Under the pieces are notes generated by a model. The model made no database searches and was not told where the DNA came from. It worked only from the letters and a program-made list of their open reading frames with translations. Positions 20,389 to 30,218 of a DNA stretch of 64,000 bases are shown here, in pieces; position 1 is the stretch's first letter, and every line of letters starts with the position of its first letter. A program made the translations under genes and the position numbers. This DNA comes from Neoaquamicrobium sediminum (GTDB lineage: Bacteria > Pseudomonadota > Alphaproteobacteria > Rhizobiales > Rhizobiaceae), in assembly GCF_013240295.1 (NCBI RefSeq), contig NZ_JABETK010000001.1:372001-436000 (forward strand). Direction: 5' to 3'.

Positions 20389-21266
20389 GGCCTGCCTCCT
20401 GCCCGTGCGTCCGACGTCTGTCGCAGGGCGTTCCAGTCTTCGAGGTCGAGCAGATTGTGATATTCGTCGAGGCTTGCTGCACCGCCGATGGCTGCCTCCA
20501 GGGAACCTGTGTCCGCAAGCTTGCGCAGCAGCCCTCGCATGGCGGGTATCGCCATCAGCAGCAGATAGACTGAGAACCCCATCACCTTGAAGCCGAGCAG
20601 CGAAAGTTGCTCCTGTGTCAGGGATGGGGTCTTCCCATCCGGGGTGACGATGTAGAATTGCGGCCGGTCGATTTCGGCTACCAGGCGCTCAGCTTCGTCC
20701 TTCCCGCGTGGACCTTGTACGAAGATCGCGTCGGCTCCGGCCTCGGCGTAGCGGCAGGCCCGCTCTATCGCGGCGTCCAGACCTTCGACCGAGCGCGCGT
20801 CCGTGCGCCCGACAATGACGAGGTCGGGATCGCGGCGCGAATCCACCGCCGAACGCAGTTTGTCTTCCATCTCCGAAATGGGGATCAGCGCCTTGCCGGC
20901 AAGCATGCCGCACCGCTTGGGCGAGACCTGGTCCTCGATCATGATGGCTGCGGCGCCGGCGCGTTCGAACTCGCGGATCGTCCGTTTGACGGTTATCGCG
21001 TTGCCGTAGCCGGTGTCGGCATCGGCGAAGACGGGCAGCCCGGTGGCGTCGAAAATGCGCGCAACGTTGTCGGCATTCTCCGTCATCGTCAGCAGTCCGA
21101 CGTCGGGCATGCCGAGCCTTGTCGCGGATGTGGCGTTGCCGGACACCATTACGCCTTCATAGCCCTCGGCGCGGGCAAGCAGCGCGCTGAGTGGATCCCC
21201 CACCGCCGGCAGGATTGTAGCCTTGTCCCTCGACAATATCTCGCGGAGACGGGTGGTCGCCTTCAT
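20385..21266 (-). CDS. Isocitrate lyase/PEP mutase family C-C lyase
   Basis: The 293-residue protein is a TIM-barrel enzyme of the isocitrate lyase/PEP mutase superfamily. The metal-binding block PVFADADTGYGN (residues about 79-90), the EDQ metal ligand motif and the catalytic loop SPKRCGMLAGK with its Cys (about 115-125) are intact. Members with this length and KRCG-type loop cleave 2-methylisocitrate, 2,3-dimethylmalate or citramalate-like acids to pyruvate or glyoxylate plus a second acid. A PEP-mutase or oxaloacetate decarboxylase role is less likely because of the Cys loop. It lies between prpD and tctB, with an AGGGAGGA site before the ATG. The presumed role is cleavage of the module substrate. 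Confidence 0.85.
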   Translation of the reverse strand: MKATTRLREILSRDKATILPAVGDPLSALLARAEGYEGVMVSGNATSATRLGMPDVGLLTMTENADNVARIFDATGLPVFADADTGYGNAITVKRTIREFERAGAAAIMIEDQVSPKRCGMLAGKALIPISEMEDKLRSAVDSRRDPDLVIVGRTDARSVEGLDAAIERACRYAEAGADAIFVQGPRGKDEAERLVAEIDRPQFYIVTPDGKTPSLTQEQLSLLGFKVMGFSVYLLLMAIPAMRGLLRKLADTGSLEAAIGGAASLDEYHNLLDLEDWNALRQTSDARAGGRP

Positions 21267-21295
21267 GGTTTCGTCCTCCCTGACGAACCCTTGCT

Positions 21296-22699
21296 TCAGA
21301 GTGCGAGCAGGCTCGCGAAGCGCCGGCTGTCATCCAGTTTTTCGATGTCGAGCAGAGCGTTCAGGATCTCCTCACCCCGCTCCTCTCCCATCACGGGCGC
21401 GATCAGGTCGCGCGCCTTGTCGATCACTTCCTGCCTGCTCATGGGATCGTCCGGCGTCCCGCGCACGACGCGCGCGTGATGGCGCAGGACCCTCCCGTCA
21501 CCGCAGCGGATTTCCACGATCGCCTGCCGCCGCGCCGCGCCGCCGTCAGTGCGGCGTCCGGTACGACCTTCGCGCGCTTGCGCAGTGCTGCCACAGCCGG
21601 ATCGTCGACCCGACCTTCGTCGTGCGTGGAGGCGAAGTTGAGCTTCCGGTCGACGAGATAGACGGCGACCAGATGACAGATATTGACGTTCGTTGCCCCG
21701 CCTTCGCCGACCACGTGCGAGACCTCGTCGGGCAGGATGACGTCGATCTCGTCAATCTCGTCCGGCATCGGGTCGTGCTCTGCAATCAGCGCCGTAACCG
21801 CGTCCAGGGCTGCCTGGCCCGGCGAGCCGACCGACCATTTCTTGATGGACGACTCCATGATCTCGTGGCGCGTTCCCAGGTCCGCCCAAGGCGCCTTCCA
21901 GTCGAAGTCATCGGGCGCGTTGACCTGAAAAAGGCCGTTGACGCCGGTCAGCGCATCGTCGACGCCCGGCATGCCCGAAGCCACCATGGTTGCCGCCATC
22001 ACCCCATTGCGCGCGGCCATGCCGGCAAAGTCGAACGCCTTTTCGATATGGGCGTCGTCGCGCCGCCAGCAGGTGAGCCCCGATGCCTGCTGCGCGGTGA
22101 AGGACATCACATGTGCCACCTGGCGCGGCGTCATCGAAAGCAGCGATGCGGCGGCTGCCGCGGCGCCGAACATGCCGCCGAGGGCGTGCATGCCGCGCCC
22201 TGCCTTGAACTGCCGGTAGGCGTCGATGGAGACGGGAATACGCCCGCAGATGTCGTATCCGACGGCCACCGCCTTCATCAGATCGAGCCCCGAATTACCG
22301 TTTGCCTCAGCAATCGCCAGGGCTGCCGGTACGACCGCGCATCCTGGGTGGGTGATCGAGGCGACGTGGAAATCGTCGGTCTCGTCGCCATGGCCGGCCA
22401 TGGCATTGGCCTGCGCTGCGTTGACGACGTTGGTCCAATGGCTGGAACCTGCAACGGTTGCCTGCGGCAGGCCGCCCAGCGTCTCGGCATAGCGCAGGCC
22501 CGCCTCGCCAGCCGGCCGGGCGCGAGCCGGACACGACGGCAGCTACCGTGTCGATCAGGTGGTCGCGCGTCTTTTCCAGCAGGGCGCCCGACAGGTCGCG
22601 CGACAGCGTTCCGGATATGTGGTCGCCGATCGCCTGTGTGATCGGATCGAGTTTGCCCGTCTGCCCGGACAGCGAAGTGCGGTTTGGATGATGGTTCAT
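21296..22699 (-). CDS. MmgE/PrpD family dehydratase, frame broken twice
   Basis: MmgE/PrpD enzymes dehydrate or hydrate acids such as 2-methylcitrate, or isomerise aconitate and itaconate-type acids, without iron-sulfur clusters. The helical domain is recognisable (QAIGDHISGTLSRDLSGALL, then AMAGHGDETDDFHVASITHP with the conserved GHxxDxDD-like and H residues). The restored C-terminus is CGDGRVLRHHARVVRGTP. Two breaks occur, near 22511-22530 and near 21525-21545, both in GC repeats; mending both gives 468 residues, the normal length. The ATG overlaps the SDR stop as ATGA. Two breaks in one gene leave some chance of real decay. Confidence 0.85.
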
Positions 22700-23477
22700 G
22701 GCATATAGACCCCCCGTTGACGTGAATGGTCTGGCCGGTGACGTAGCCGAATGATGGCAGGGCCAGCGCGACAACGGCGGCCGCGATTTCCTCCGGCCTG
22801 CCGCCGCGTCGCGCCGGCATCTTGTCGACCTGATATAGAGTGCGGCGGAACGCGGCCTTGCTGGGGTCGTCGGCCTCGTCCTCGATAAGTCCGGGAGAGA
22901 CGATGTTGGCGGTTACACCCTGCGGGCCGAGATCGTGCGCCAGCGCCTTGGTCAACCCAACCAGTCCCATCTTGGCAGCCATCACATGCATGTGGTTCGG
23001 CGTACCCATATGGGCGGACGCACCGCCGATGGAGATGATGCGGCCCGATCCCGACTTGATGAGGTAAGGCCGGGCTGCCTTGGCGCACAGGAAAGCCCCA
23101 TCCAGGGTGATGCCGAGAATGCGCCGCCAGTCCTCATACGACGTCGTCTCGATCGTGCTCTTGCCGCGAACCGAGGCGTTGTTGACCAGGATGTCCAGCC
23201 CACCCAGCTTTTCCGCCACCTCGCCCACCAGGCGCTCGACATCGTCCGGCACGGCCACGTCGCCGAGAACGACGGCGCAGCGCACCCCCTTCGAACGAAC
23301 CAGCTCGGCGGTCTTATCCGCCTCTTCGCGATTGCTGCGGGCGTGGACGGCAACGTCGGCGCCTGCGTCCGCCAGCGCCAGCACGATCTGGCGTCCGATA
23401 CGGCGAGAGGAGCCGGTGACTAGTGCGACGCGACCGGCCAGTGGGCGATCGCTATGCCGGGCGGTGTCAGTATTCAT
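22696..23477 (-). CDS. Short-chain dehydrogenase/reductase, 3' frame broken
   Basis: This classical SDR has the NAD(P) motif TGSSRRIGRQ near residue 22, the NNA block LVNNASVRG and a C-terminal GYVTGQTIHVNGG. The active-site region reads IISIGGASAHMGTPNHMHVMAAKMGL: the usual Tyr of YxxxK is replaced (HVMAAK), so classical catalysis is doubtful. The last codons break at the C run 22710-22715: one more G gives NGGVYMP and a stop that overlaps the prpD ATG. The protein has 260 residues. The ATG lies inside the end of leuD (11-base overlap). A role in oxidising a hydroxy acid of the pathway is possible, but the changed active site argues for caution. Confidence 0.85.
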
Positions 23478-24090
23478 TGCGGAGATAGACCCATGGGCGC
23501 CGGGGCGCGTCTTTTTCCTGGAATGCGCCGATTGCAGCGGCATGGCGTAACGTCAAGCCGATCTCGTCGAGGCCTTCCAGAAGCGCGGCCTTGGGCTCCT
23601 CCTCGATCTCGAAACGGTAGCTCGGGCCATCGTCCAGCGTCACAGTCTGCTGCGGCAATGACACGTGGATGAGCTGCTTGCCGCGGCTTCGGGTGACCGC
23701 TTCGGCGAGATGCTCGACCTCATTCGCCGCCAACATCACCGGAAGGAGGCCGTTCTTGTAGGCGTTGCGCCGGAAATGCACGCCGAAGCTCGGCGCGATC
23801 ACCGCCTTGAATCCGTAATCCATGACCGACCAGACTGCATGTTCGCGCGATGAGCCGCAGGCGAAGTTGGGACCTGCGATCAGGATCTGCGGATCGGCTG
23901 CCCAGTCCCAGTTAAACGGAAAGTCCTCCACGCGCTTGCCGTCAACGAAACGCCAGTGATGGAATAGCCCGCGACCGAGACCCTTGCGCGACTTGGTGAT
24001 CAGGAATTCGCGAGTGATCATCTGGTCGGTGTCGATATCGGCCATCATCAGCGGCACCGCCTTGCCACGTATTTCGATGAAGGGCGTCAT
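23467..24090 (-). CDS. LeuD-like hydratase small subunit
   Basis: The 207-residue protein is the swivelling small domain of the aconitase superfamily, LeuD type. Signatures include PLMMADIDTDQMITREFLI at the start and the substrate-loop region GPNFACGSSREHAVW with the conserved GSSREHA, then APSFGVHFRRNAYKNGLLPV. True LeuD converts 2-isopropylmalate to 3-isopropylmalate, but here the gene sits in a catabolic operon with no other leucine genes. A hydratase for dimethylmaleate, citraconate or a similar acid is therefore more likely. It overlaps leuC by ATGA. I cannot tell the substrate from the sequence. Confidence 0.88.
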   Translation of the reverse strand: MTPFIEIRGKAVPLMMADIDTDQMITREFLITKSRKGLGRGLFHHWRFVDGKRVEDFPFNWDWAADPQILIAGPNFACGSSREHAVWSVMDYGFKAVIAPSFGVHFRRNAYKNGLLPVMLAANEVEHLAEAVTRSRGKQLIHVSLPQQTVTLDDGPSYRFEIEEEPKAALLEGLDEIGLTLRHAAAIGAFQEKDAPRRPWVYLRNEY

Positions 24091-25490
24091 TGGCGCGTCT
24101 CCCGCCAGGGATCGACGATGCGCCCGGCCACGGCCGAAGCAGCCGCGATCTCCGGACTTGCGAGATGGGTTCTGGCGCGCTCGCCCTGGCGCCCCTCGAA
24201 ATTGCGGTTGGAGGTGGCGACGCAACGTTCGCCAACGCCGACCATGTCGCCGTTGACGGCCGCGCACATCGAGCATCCGGGCTCGCGCCACTCGAACCCA
24301 GCATCGATGAAAATCTGCGCCAGTCCTTCCTCTTCCGCCTGGCGGCGGATACGTCCAGAGCCAGGAACGACCATGGCTCTGACGCCTTCGGCCACCTTGT
24401 GCCCCTTCACATGCACCGCCGCGCGTCGCAGATCGCCGATGCGGGCGTTGGTGCAGGAGCCGATAAATACGTGCTGGATCGGAAAGTCGGACAAGCGGTC
24501 GCCGGGCTTAAGACCCATGTACGACAGAGCCCTTTCCATCTGGCTGCGTACGCGATCGTCCGCGCCCGCGGGGTCTGGCACTGGATCGGCGATGCCTATG
24601 ACCTGCTGCGGCGAAGTCCCCCAGGTCACTTGCGGCGTCAGCCGTGAGACGTCTATCATGACGAGCTCGTCCCCGGTCTTCTCGCAGCCGTCGGCCAATG
24701 CCCGCCAGGTGGCCAGGGCCTTGTCCCAGTCTTCGCCCTTGGGCGCATAGGCGCGGCCCTTGCAGTATTCGAAGGTTTCTTCGTCGGGGCGTACGATCGC
24801 GATCTCGGAACCGGCCTCGATCGCCATGTTGCAGAGCGTCATGCGATCTTCGACGGACAGCGCACGGAAACCGTCGCCGTCATATTCGAGCGCGTAGCCA
24901 CGACCGCCGGAGGTGCCGATCCTTGCAATAAGCGCCAGGATCAGATCTTTCCCGCCCACGCCCTGCGGCAGCTTCCCGTTGAACTCGACTCGCATAAGCT
25001 TGGGGCGGGTCGCCCGGATTGTCTGCGTTGCGAGGATATGCTCTGCCTCGCTGACGCCGATGCCCCAGGCGAGCGCGCCGAGCGCGCCTACCGTGCAGGC
25101 GTGGCTGTCGATGCAAAGCACCGACAGACCAGGCAACGCGATGCCCTGCTCAGCGGAGACGATGTGTACGATTCCCTGGTCGCGGTCGGTCGGGCCGAAA
25201 AGGCGCACGCCGCTTTCGGCCGTGTGCTGCTCGAACGCCTCAATCAGCCCGGGGCCGCCCTCGATAGTGGGGCCGGCTCGATTTTTCTTCGAAGAGATGA
25301 GATGATCGACCACGCCCCAGGTCAATTCGGGATGGCGTACCGACCGCCCGCCAGCCTTGAGCGAAGAGAACGCGAGAGCGCCGGTGAGGTCGTGTAGCAA
25401 GTGCCGGTCGACATGGATGAGGTCGACACCGCCCGGCAGCGATGCCACCACATGCATGTCCCACAGGCGATCGAGGTATCTGTCAGCCAT
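24087..25490 (-). CDS. LeuC-like (aconitase family) hydratase large subunit
   Basis: This 467-residue protein is the large, iron-sulfur subunit paired with the LeuD-like protein. The three cluster-ligating cysteines are in FIGSCTNARIGDLRR (near residue 350) and GCSMCAAVNGD (near residue 410). The early blocks VDLIHVDRHLLHDLT and IDSHACTVGALGALAWGIG are family-typical. Classical LeuC uses these sites for 2-isopropylmalate isomerisation; DmdA-type relatives hydrate dimethylmaleate in nicotinate breakdown. Operon context favours a catabolic role. The ATG lies inside the end of the iclR gene (overlap of eight bases), so it is coupled to the regulator. Confidence 0.9.
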   Translation of the reverse strand: MADRYLDRLWDMHVVASLPGGVDLIHVDRHLLHDLTGALAFSSLKAGGRSVRHPELTWGVVDHLISSKKNRAGPTIEGGPGLIEAFEQHTAESGVRLFGPTDRDQGIVHIVSAEQGIALPGLSVLCIDSHACTVGALGALAWGIGVSEAEHILATQTIRATRPKLMRVEFNGKLPQGVGGKDLILALIARIGTSGGRGYALEYDGDGFRALSVEDRMTLCNMAIEAGSEIAIVRPDEETFEYCKGRAYAPKGEDWDKALATWRALADGCEKTGDELVMIDVSRLTPQVTWGTSPQQVIGIADPVPDPAGADDRVRSQMERALSYMGLKPGDRLSDFPIQHVFIGSCTNARIGDLRRAAVHVKGHKVAEGVRAMVVPGSGRIRRQAEEEGLAQIFIDAGFEWREPGCSMCAAVNGDMVGVGERCVATSNRNFEGRQGERARTHLASPEIAAASAVAGRIVDPWRETRQ

Positions 25491-26292
25491 TTTTCTGCAC
25501 CCTCTTGCCGGCAGGCTGCAGCACCCCGGTATAGCCGAAGGTCGCCGATAGCGCGGCGGCTTCCTCGACGATCAGCTTTGCGATCGGGGATTCCATCGAA
25601 GGCTCGTAGCGAACCTCAGGAACGGTGACGCAGAGCGATCCGAACAGCGATCCGTCGCTTTCGAAGACAGGTGCGCCGAAACCGACTGCACCAGAGATTT
25701 TCTGGCTTGTCGTATGGGCGTAGCCTTTGGCCCGTATTTCGGCGACCTGCGGCTGGATCTCCTCCCAGCTCGGTGTCGGCAGGGCTTCGACCGGTGACTG
25801 TTCGCCCTCGGCCAGGATGGCACGAATCTCGTCGTCGGGCAGGAATGCGAGAACTGAACGGCCGCTGGCTCCCCACAGAACGGACAGCGGCTCGTAAAGG
25901 CTGATCGAATAGCGCAGCGGGTGCAGGCTATCCACCGAGTCCTCCAGCATGACCTTCCGCGAGCCCTTCATGTAGCGCATCAGCAGAGAGACCTCGCCGC
26001 AGCCCTTCGCGACGCGCTCGAGGAACGGCCGGGCGACGGCGCGTGGCGACGTCTGGGTAAAGACGAGGGCGCTCAGCCGGTAGAACTCGACGCCGATGCG
26101 ATAGGAATGGGGCGACTTCCCCCGCTCGACGATCTCGACATTCATGAGGAGCGCGAGGAGGCGGTGCACGGTGCTTGCGGGCAACTCGATGCGATCCGAG
26201 AGCGTCTTGATCGACACATCGCCGCCAGCCTCCGCAAGCGCACGCATAAGGGTAATCACCCTCTCAACGGTGCCTACCGCCGTGTCGCGCAT
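25483..26292 (-). CDS. IclR family transcriptional regulator, first gene of the operon
   Basis: The 269-residue protein has an N-terminal winged helix (VERVITLMRALAEAGGDVSI, recognition helix LPASTVHRLLALL) and the IclR effector-binding domain with GRSVLAF and the GAVGFGAPVFESDGSLFGSL region. IclR proteins repress or activate catabolic operons in response to the substrate or an intermediate. It is the first gene of the minus-strand operon, and an inverted repeat lies directly before its ribosome-binding site (AGGGAGGA), which suggests autoregulation. The same sequence occurs before the DUF35-thiolase operon, so this protein is the natural candidate for control of the whole block. Confidence 0.9.
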   Translation of the reverse strand: MRDTAVGTVERVITLMRALAEAGGDVSIKTLSDRIELPASTVHRLLALLMNVEIVERGKSPHSYRIGVEFYRLSALVFTQTSPRAVARPFLERVAKGCGEVSLLMRYMKGSRKVMLEDSVDSLHPLRYSISLYEPLSVLWGASGRSVLAFLPDDEIRAILAEGEQSPVEALPTPSWEEIQPQVAEIRAKGYAHTTSQKISGAVGFGAPVFESDGSLFGSLCVTVPEVRYEPSMESPIAKLIVEEAAALSATFGYTGVLQPAGKRVQKNG

Positions 26293-26304
26293 GCAATCCT
26301 CCCT

Positions 26305-26325
26305 TTATTCCGTTCACCGGAATAA
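26305..26325. promoter_or_regulatory. Putative IclR operator between iclR and the VOC gene
   Basis: TTATTCCG and CGGAATAA form a perfect eight-base inverted repeat with a five-base centre. The site starts 13 bases upstream of the iclR ATG, on the far side of its ribosome-binding site, and 101 bases before the divergent VOC gene. A 16-base core is nearly repeated at 30651-30666, matching at 13 of 16 positions. Confidence 0.7.
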
Positions 26326-26425
26326 CATTCTACTTGACGGAAGCTAAGGTCATTGTCACTCTCCCGTCAAGACCAAAAATCAGAAAGCCGGCTCGATACA
26401 ATCGGGACGCCAAAGGGAGGAAAGC

Positions 26426-26803
26426 ATGGCAAAGATCGTCCACATCTCGCTCAAAGTTGAGGATATAGAGGCCTCCAGCGCTTTCTATCGGGATGTCTTC
26501 GGCTTCGAGATCGTCCGGACGGAGACGAAGGCTGGCCGGGTTACCCGCGGTATGACCGACGGCACCATGGACCTGACGCTGATGCGCTACGACAGTGAGG
26601 ACGCACCCGAGGCAACAATATCGGGACGCGGACCATGCATTCATCATTTCGGCATAGAGGTCGATGACCGCCATGCCTTCGCCGCAAAGGTGCGCGCCGC
26701 GGGTGGCGAAATCCTCTCCAAACCCGAGGCGAAGGCCATCAAGTTCCGCACGCCACACGGCATTGTCGCCGAAGTGGTCGACGAAGGCGCTTTCGGCGGC
26801 TGA
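26426..26803 (+). CDS. VOC (glyoxalase/bleomycin resistance) family protein
   Basis: This 125-residue protein has the vicinal oxygen chelate fold: KIVHISLKVEDIEASSAFYRD at the start, HHFGIEVDD in the middle and GIVAEVVDEG at the end. The His of HIS, the His-His of IHHFG and the Glu of AEVVDE are in the positions where metal ligands usually lie. VOC enzymes of this size include lactoylglutathione lyases, methylmalonyl-CoA epimerases and dioxygenases. An epimerase would fit a branched-acid pathway but is not proven. It is divergent from iclR and followed seven bases later by the quinone oxidoreductase. Confidence 0.85.
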   Translation: MAKIVHISLKVEDIEASSAFYRDVFGFEIVRTETKAGRVTRGMTDGTMDLTLMRYDSEDAPEATISGRGPCIHHFGIEVDDRHAFAAKVRAAGGEILSKPEAKAIKFRTPHGIVAEVVDEGAFGG

Positions 26804-26809
26804 GCGGAG

Positions 26810-27794
26810 ATGCTGGCCGCCTACTACGACGATACCGGCCCTGCTCACACGGTGCTGCAGCTCGGCGATGTGCCTACGCCTGAACCAGCCGCAGGCGAAG
26901 TGCTCGTTCGCGTGAGCGCGTCGGGCATCAACCCCACCGATACCAAGGTGCGCGGCGGTGCGCCGGGGCGACAGAAGCCCTATCCCCGGATCATCCCGCA
27001 CCATGACGGCGCGGGTGTCATTCAGGACGTGGGAGCGGGCGTTCCGCGAGACCGTATCGGCACCCGTGTCTGGACGTTCTGCGCGCAGGCGGCACGGCCT
27101 TTCGGCACGGCCGCCCAGTATGTGGCGCTTCCCGAGGCGCTGGTTGCGCCTTTGCCGGATGCGGTTTCCTTCGAGGTAGGCGCCGCGATCGGTATACCTT
27201 GCATGACGGCGTTCAACGCGGTGCTTGGAGACGGTCCGGTAGCGGCAAAGACTATCTTGGTCGCAGGAGGAGCCGGTGCTGTCGGTAACTACGCTGTTCA
27301 GATCGCGCGCCTGTCCGGTGCGCGGGTCATTTCCACCGTATCGTCGTCGCAAAAAGGCCGCGGAGGCCGAGACGGCGGGTGCGCATCACGTCCTGAACTA
27401 CCGCGATCCGGATGTCGACAGGGCCATTCTCGACATCACTGACGGTCGCGGTGTCGACCTCTTTGTCGATGTCGACACCACTGCGAATGCCGGCTTGATC
27501 GGCAAGGTGATAGCGCTTGGCGGTCGTGTGGCCAGCTACGGGTCGGGCGGGCTGGCGGCGGATGTCCCCGTGCGGGACCTTCGCCAGAAATGTGTTTCGA
27601 TCCGCTTCCTCACGATTCATCGCTTCGGCCCGGAGGTTCACGGTCCGATGGCTGCCGGCATCAACGCCATGCTGGAACGCGATGCGTTAAAGCACCGCAT
27701 CGCCACGTCGCTTCCTCTCGAGCGCATTGCCGATGCGCACGAAATGGTCGAGCAGGGGTTGGCGCATGGCAAGGTTGTCCTGACCATCGACTAG
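26810..27794 (+). CDS. Zinc-free medium-chain quinone oxidoreductase-like protein, frame broken
   Basis: The protein belongs to the NADPH:quinone reductase/zeta-crystallin group. Motifs are the N-terminal GroES-like fold (VRVSASGINPTDTKVRGG), the Rossmann block ILVAGGAGAVGNYAVQIARL and the C-terminal IADAHEMVEQGLAHGKVVL. The frame breaks at 27351-27355, a five-A run, where two A appear to be missing (or one base is extra); the product then has 328 residues. It closely resembles the intact paralogue at 50397-51374. It is co-directional with the VOC gene. A reduction of an enoyl intermediate or detoxification of quinones are both possible. Confidence 0.85.
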
Positions 27795-27824
27795 AACAAG
27801 ACTTTCCCCTGTCACGCAGCCAGG

Positions 27825-29068
27825 TCAGGCGGGTTTCGGTGTGTTCACACCTTTGCTGCGCAGGTCAGCGAGTTCGTCTTCTCCAAGGTTCAGGATGTCG
27901 CGCAGGATGTTGTCTCCATCGGCACCGAGTGCCGGCGGGTAGTGATGTTCGGCTCGCATCGCCTCTGCCAGCTTCACCGGGTTGCCCATCACCTTTGCAC
28001 CAACGCCGTCACGCTCCAGCGCCAGAACCATCTCCCGGTGCAATATTTGCGGATCGTTGACCACCCGGTCGAGCGTGTTGACCACACCGACCGGCACTTC
28101 TTCCCGCTCGAGCTTTGCTACCCAATCGTCAGCCGGCGCCGCCAGAAAAGCCGCTTCCAGCAGCGGCCACAGTTCCAAGCGATTCTTGTAGCGTTCGCGA
28201 TTGGTCAGGAAGCGCGGATCTTCGATGAGATGGGTAACTCCCAGCGCCCGGCACAGGCCTTGCCACATGCGCTCGGTATTGGCAGTGATGACGACCTCTA
28301 TACCGTCCTGTGCCGTGAAGGTGCGGTAGGTCGGAATGGAATCGTGGCCCGAGCCCTGTCGATCCGGTACATGACCGGAGTGCAGGTGATAGGCTGCCTG
28401 ATAGGAAAGCATCGCCGCCTGGCAATCAAGCATGGAAATGTCGATCATCTCGCCTTGGCCTGTCTGGTGCCTTCGGTTGATTGCCGCGAGAATGCCGATG
28501 GCCGCATACATGCCGGCTGAGAGGTCGCCAAGCGGGATGCCAGCACGAACCGCACCGCGGCCCTTCTCTCCTGTCATGCTCATTCCACCGGACAGCGCCT
28601 GGACGATCATGTCGTAGGCAGGCTTGTCGCGATACGGACCGCTCTGGCCGAAGCCGCTGATAGCGCACCAGACGAGCGAAGGCTTTTCCTGGCGCAACGC
28701 ATCGGGCGATACCCCGAGCCGCTCCAGCACCCCCGGTCGAAAATTCTCCACCACGATGTCGCTGACAAGCGCGAGCCGGCGTAGCAGATCGCGTCCCTCC
28801 TCAGACTTGAGATCGAGCACGATGCTCTTCTTGTTGCGGTTGATGGACAGGAAATATGCACTGTCGTCACCGACGAAATGCGGGGGACGTGCCGGGATGA
28901 GTCGCCCTGGGGTGGCTCGACCTTGACGATCTCCGCGCCAAGGTCTCCCAGAATAAGAGTGCAGTAGGGCCCCGAAAGAAATTGTGTCAGGTCGAGTACG
29001 CGCAGGCCGGCGAGAGGGCCGCCGGGCGCGCTGTTAGCCCGCCCGTCTTTTGACGTCATTGCATCCAT
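27825..29068 (-). CDS. CaiB/BaiF (class III) CoA transferase, frame broken
   Basis: Class III CoA transferases move CoA between carboxylic acids by a glutamyl/aspartyl thioester route. The family start [29 protein letters not shown] is present, and the catalytic Asp lies in [18 protein letters not shown] break at the five-G run 28882-28886 is fixed by one C on the coding strand ([10 protein letters not shown]), giving 414 residues, as expected. Two in-frame ATGs are possible; 29068 is chosen, with a weak ribosome-binding site. It lies just after the thiolase on the same strand. It probably activates a product of the block, for example a short or branched acid, but the pair of acids is unknown. 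Confidence 0.88.
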
Positions 29069-29075
29069 GGTGTCG

Positions 29076-30218
29076 TCAGCGTGCCAGAATGTGGATTGAA
29101 CATGCGCCGTGGTCGAAGCCGGCCAGCCCGCCGCCCGTCGCGTGGGTAAGCCCAACCTTGGCATCCGGCACCTGGCGCGCGCCGCATTCGCCACGGAGCT
29201 GTCGCACGACTTCGACTACCTGGGCGGCGCCGGTCGCACCGACGGGGTGGCCCTTGGCCAGAAGTCCGCCAGAAGGATTGACTGCCACCTTGCCATTGAT
29301 CGCGCTGGCGCCGCTCTCGAGGAAGGCGCCGGCCTCGCCGCGGGCGCAGAACCCGAACGCCTCGTAGTAGATCAGCTCGGCGATCGAGAAGGCGTCATGT
29401 ACTTCGGCCAGATTGATGTCCTGCGGACCGACGCCTGCCTCCTCATAGGCCTCAGCCGAACCGCGGACCGTGATTTCCGGGGAGGTCATGTCGCGGAAGC
29501 CCGGGGTGAAGCGGCCGGATGTAAGGTCGGAAGCGAGCACCCGAATGGGGTGCTTGCCGGCATACTTCTTCGCCGCCTTGTCAGATGCGACGATGATCGC
29601 CGCCGCGCCGTCGCCCGTCGGGCAGCATTGCAGCAGGGTGAAGGGATCGGCCACGGGGCGCGACGCCAATACCTCCTCGACCGTGACCGGCTTCTGCATC
29701 TGAGCATCAGGATTCTTGGCTCCGTTGGCCCGGTTCTTCACGGAAACCAGCGCGAGCTGCTCGCGCGTCAGCCCGTAGTCGTGCATGTAGCGCATAGCCC
29801 GCATTGCGTAGAGCGCGGGCATGACCATGCCCTGGGATGCCTCCCAGTCGTCTTCGTTCAGCGGAAGGGTACCGCCGCCGAGCGCGGTCAGCTTTTCCGC
29901 GCCTATCACCAGGACGGTATCGTACTTGCCCGCACGAACCGCCATCACTGCCTGCTGCAAGGCAGTTGACGAGGAGGAGCATGCGTTCTCGACATTGGTA
30001 ATTGGAATTCCGGTCATGCCGATGCGCGCAAGGATGCTCTGCCCAACCATCATGCCGCCGAGCGCCGACCCGCAATAGGCAGCCTGAATTGCGCCGGGCT
30101 CAATTCCGGCGTCAGCCAACGCACTCTTGACTGCAGGCCACGCAATATCAGCCAGATGGCTTTCTGGATACTTGCCGAAACGGGTCATGCCGACCCCGAT
30201 GATGTTCGCCTGGCTCAT
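29076..30218 (-). CDS. Thiolase-like protein (SCP-x type)
   Basis: The 380-residue protein has the thiolase fold of the SCP-x/acetyl-CoA acetyltransferase-like branch. The nucleophilic Cys lies in [16 protein letters not shown] near residue 79; the second active-site block is [15 protein letters not shown], and the C-terminal part is [15 protein letters not shown]. Such proteins usually need a DUF35 partner, and one is encoded immediately before, with overlapping ATGA. Members act as beta-ketothiolases, acyltransferases or, when paired with DUF35, as aldol-type lyases of steroid side chains. The intact Cys argues for thiolase chemistry here. The substrate is unknown. Confidence 0.88.
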   Translation of the reverse strand: MSQANIIGVGMTRFGKYPESHLADIAWPAVKSALADAGIEPGAIQAAYCGSALGGMMVGQSILARIGMTGIPITNVENACSSSSTALQQAVMAVRAGKYDTVLVIGAEKLTALGGGTLPLNEDDWEASQGMVMPALYAMRAMRYMHDYGLTREQLALVSVKNRANGAKNPDAQMQKPVTVEEVLASRPVADPFTLLQCCPTGDGAAAIIVASDKAAKKYAGKHPIRVLASDLTSGRFTPGFRDMTSPEITVRGSAEAYEEAGVGPQDINLAEVHDAFSIAELIYYEAFGFCARGEAGAFLESGASAINGKVAVNPSGGLLAKGHPVGATGAAQVVEVVRQLRGECGARQVPDAKVGLTHATGGGLAGFDHGACSIHILAR

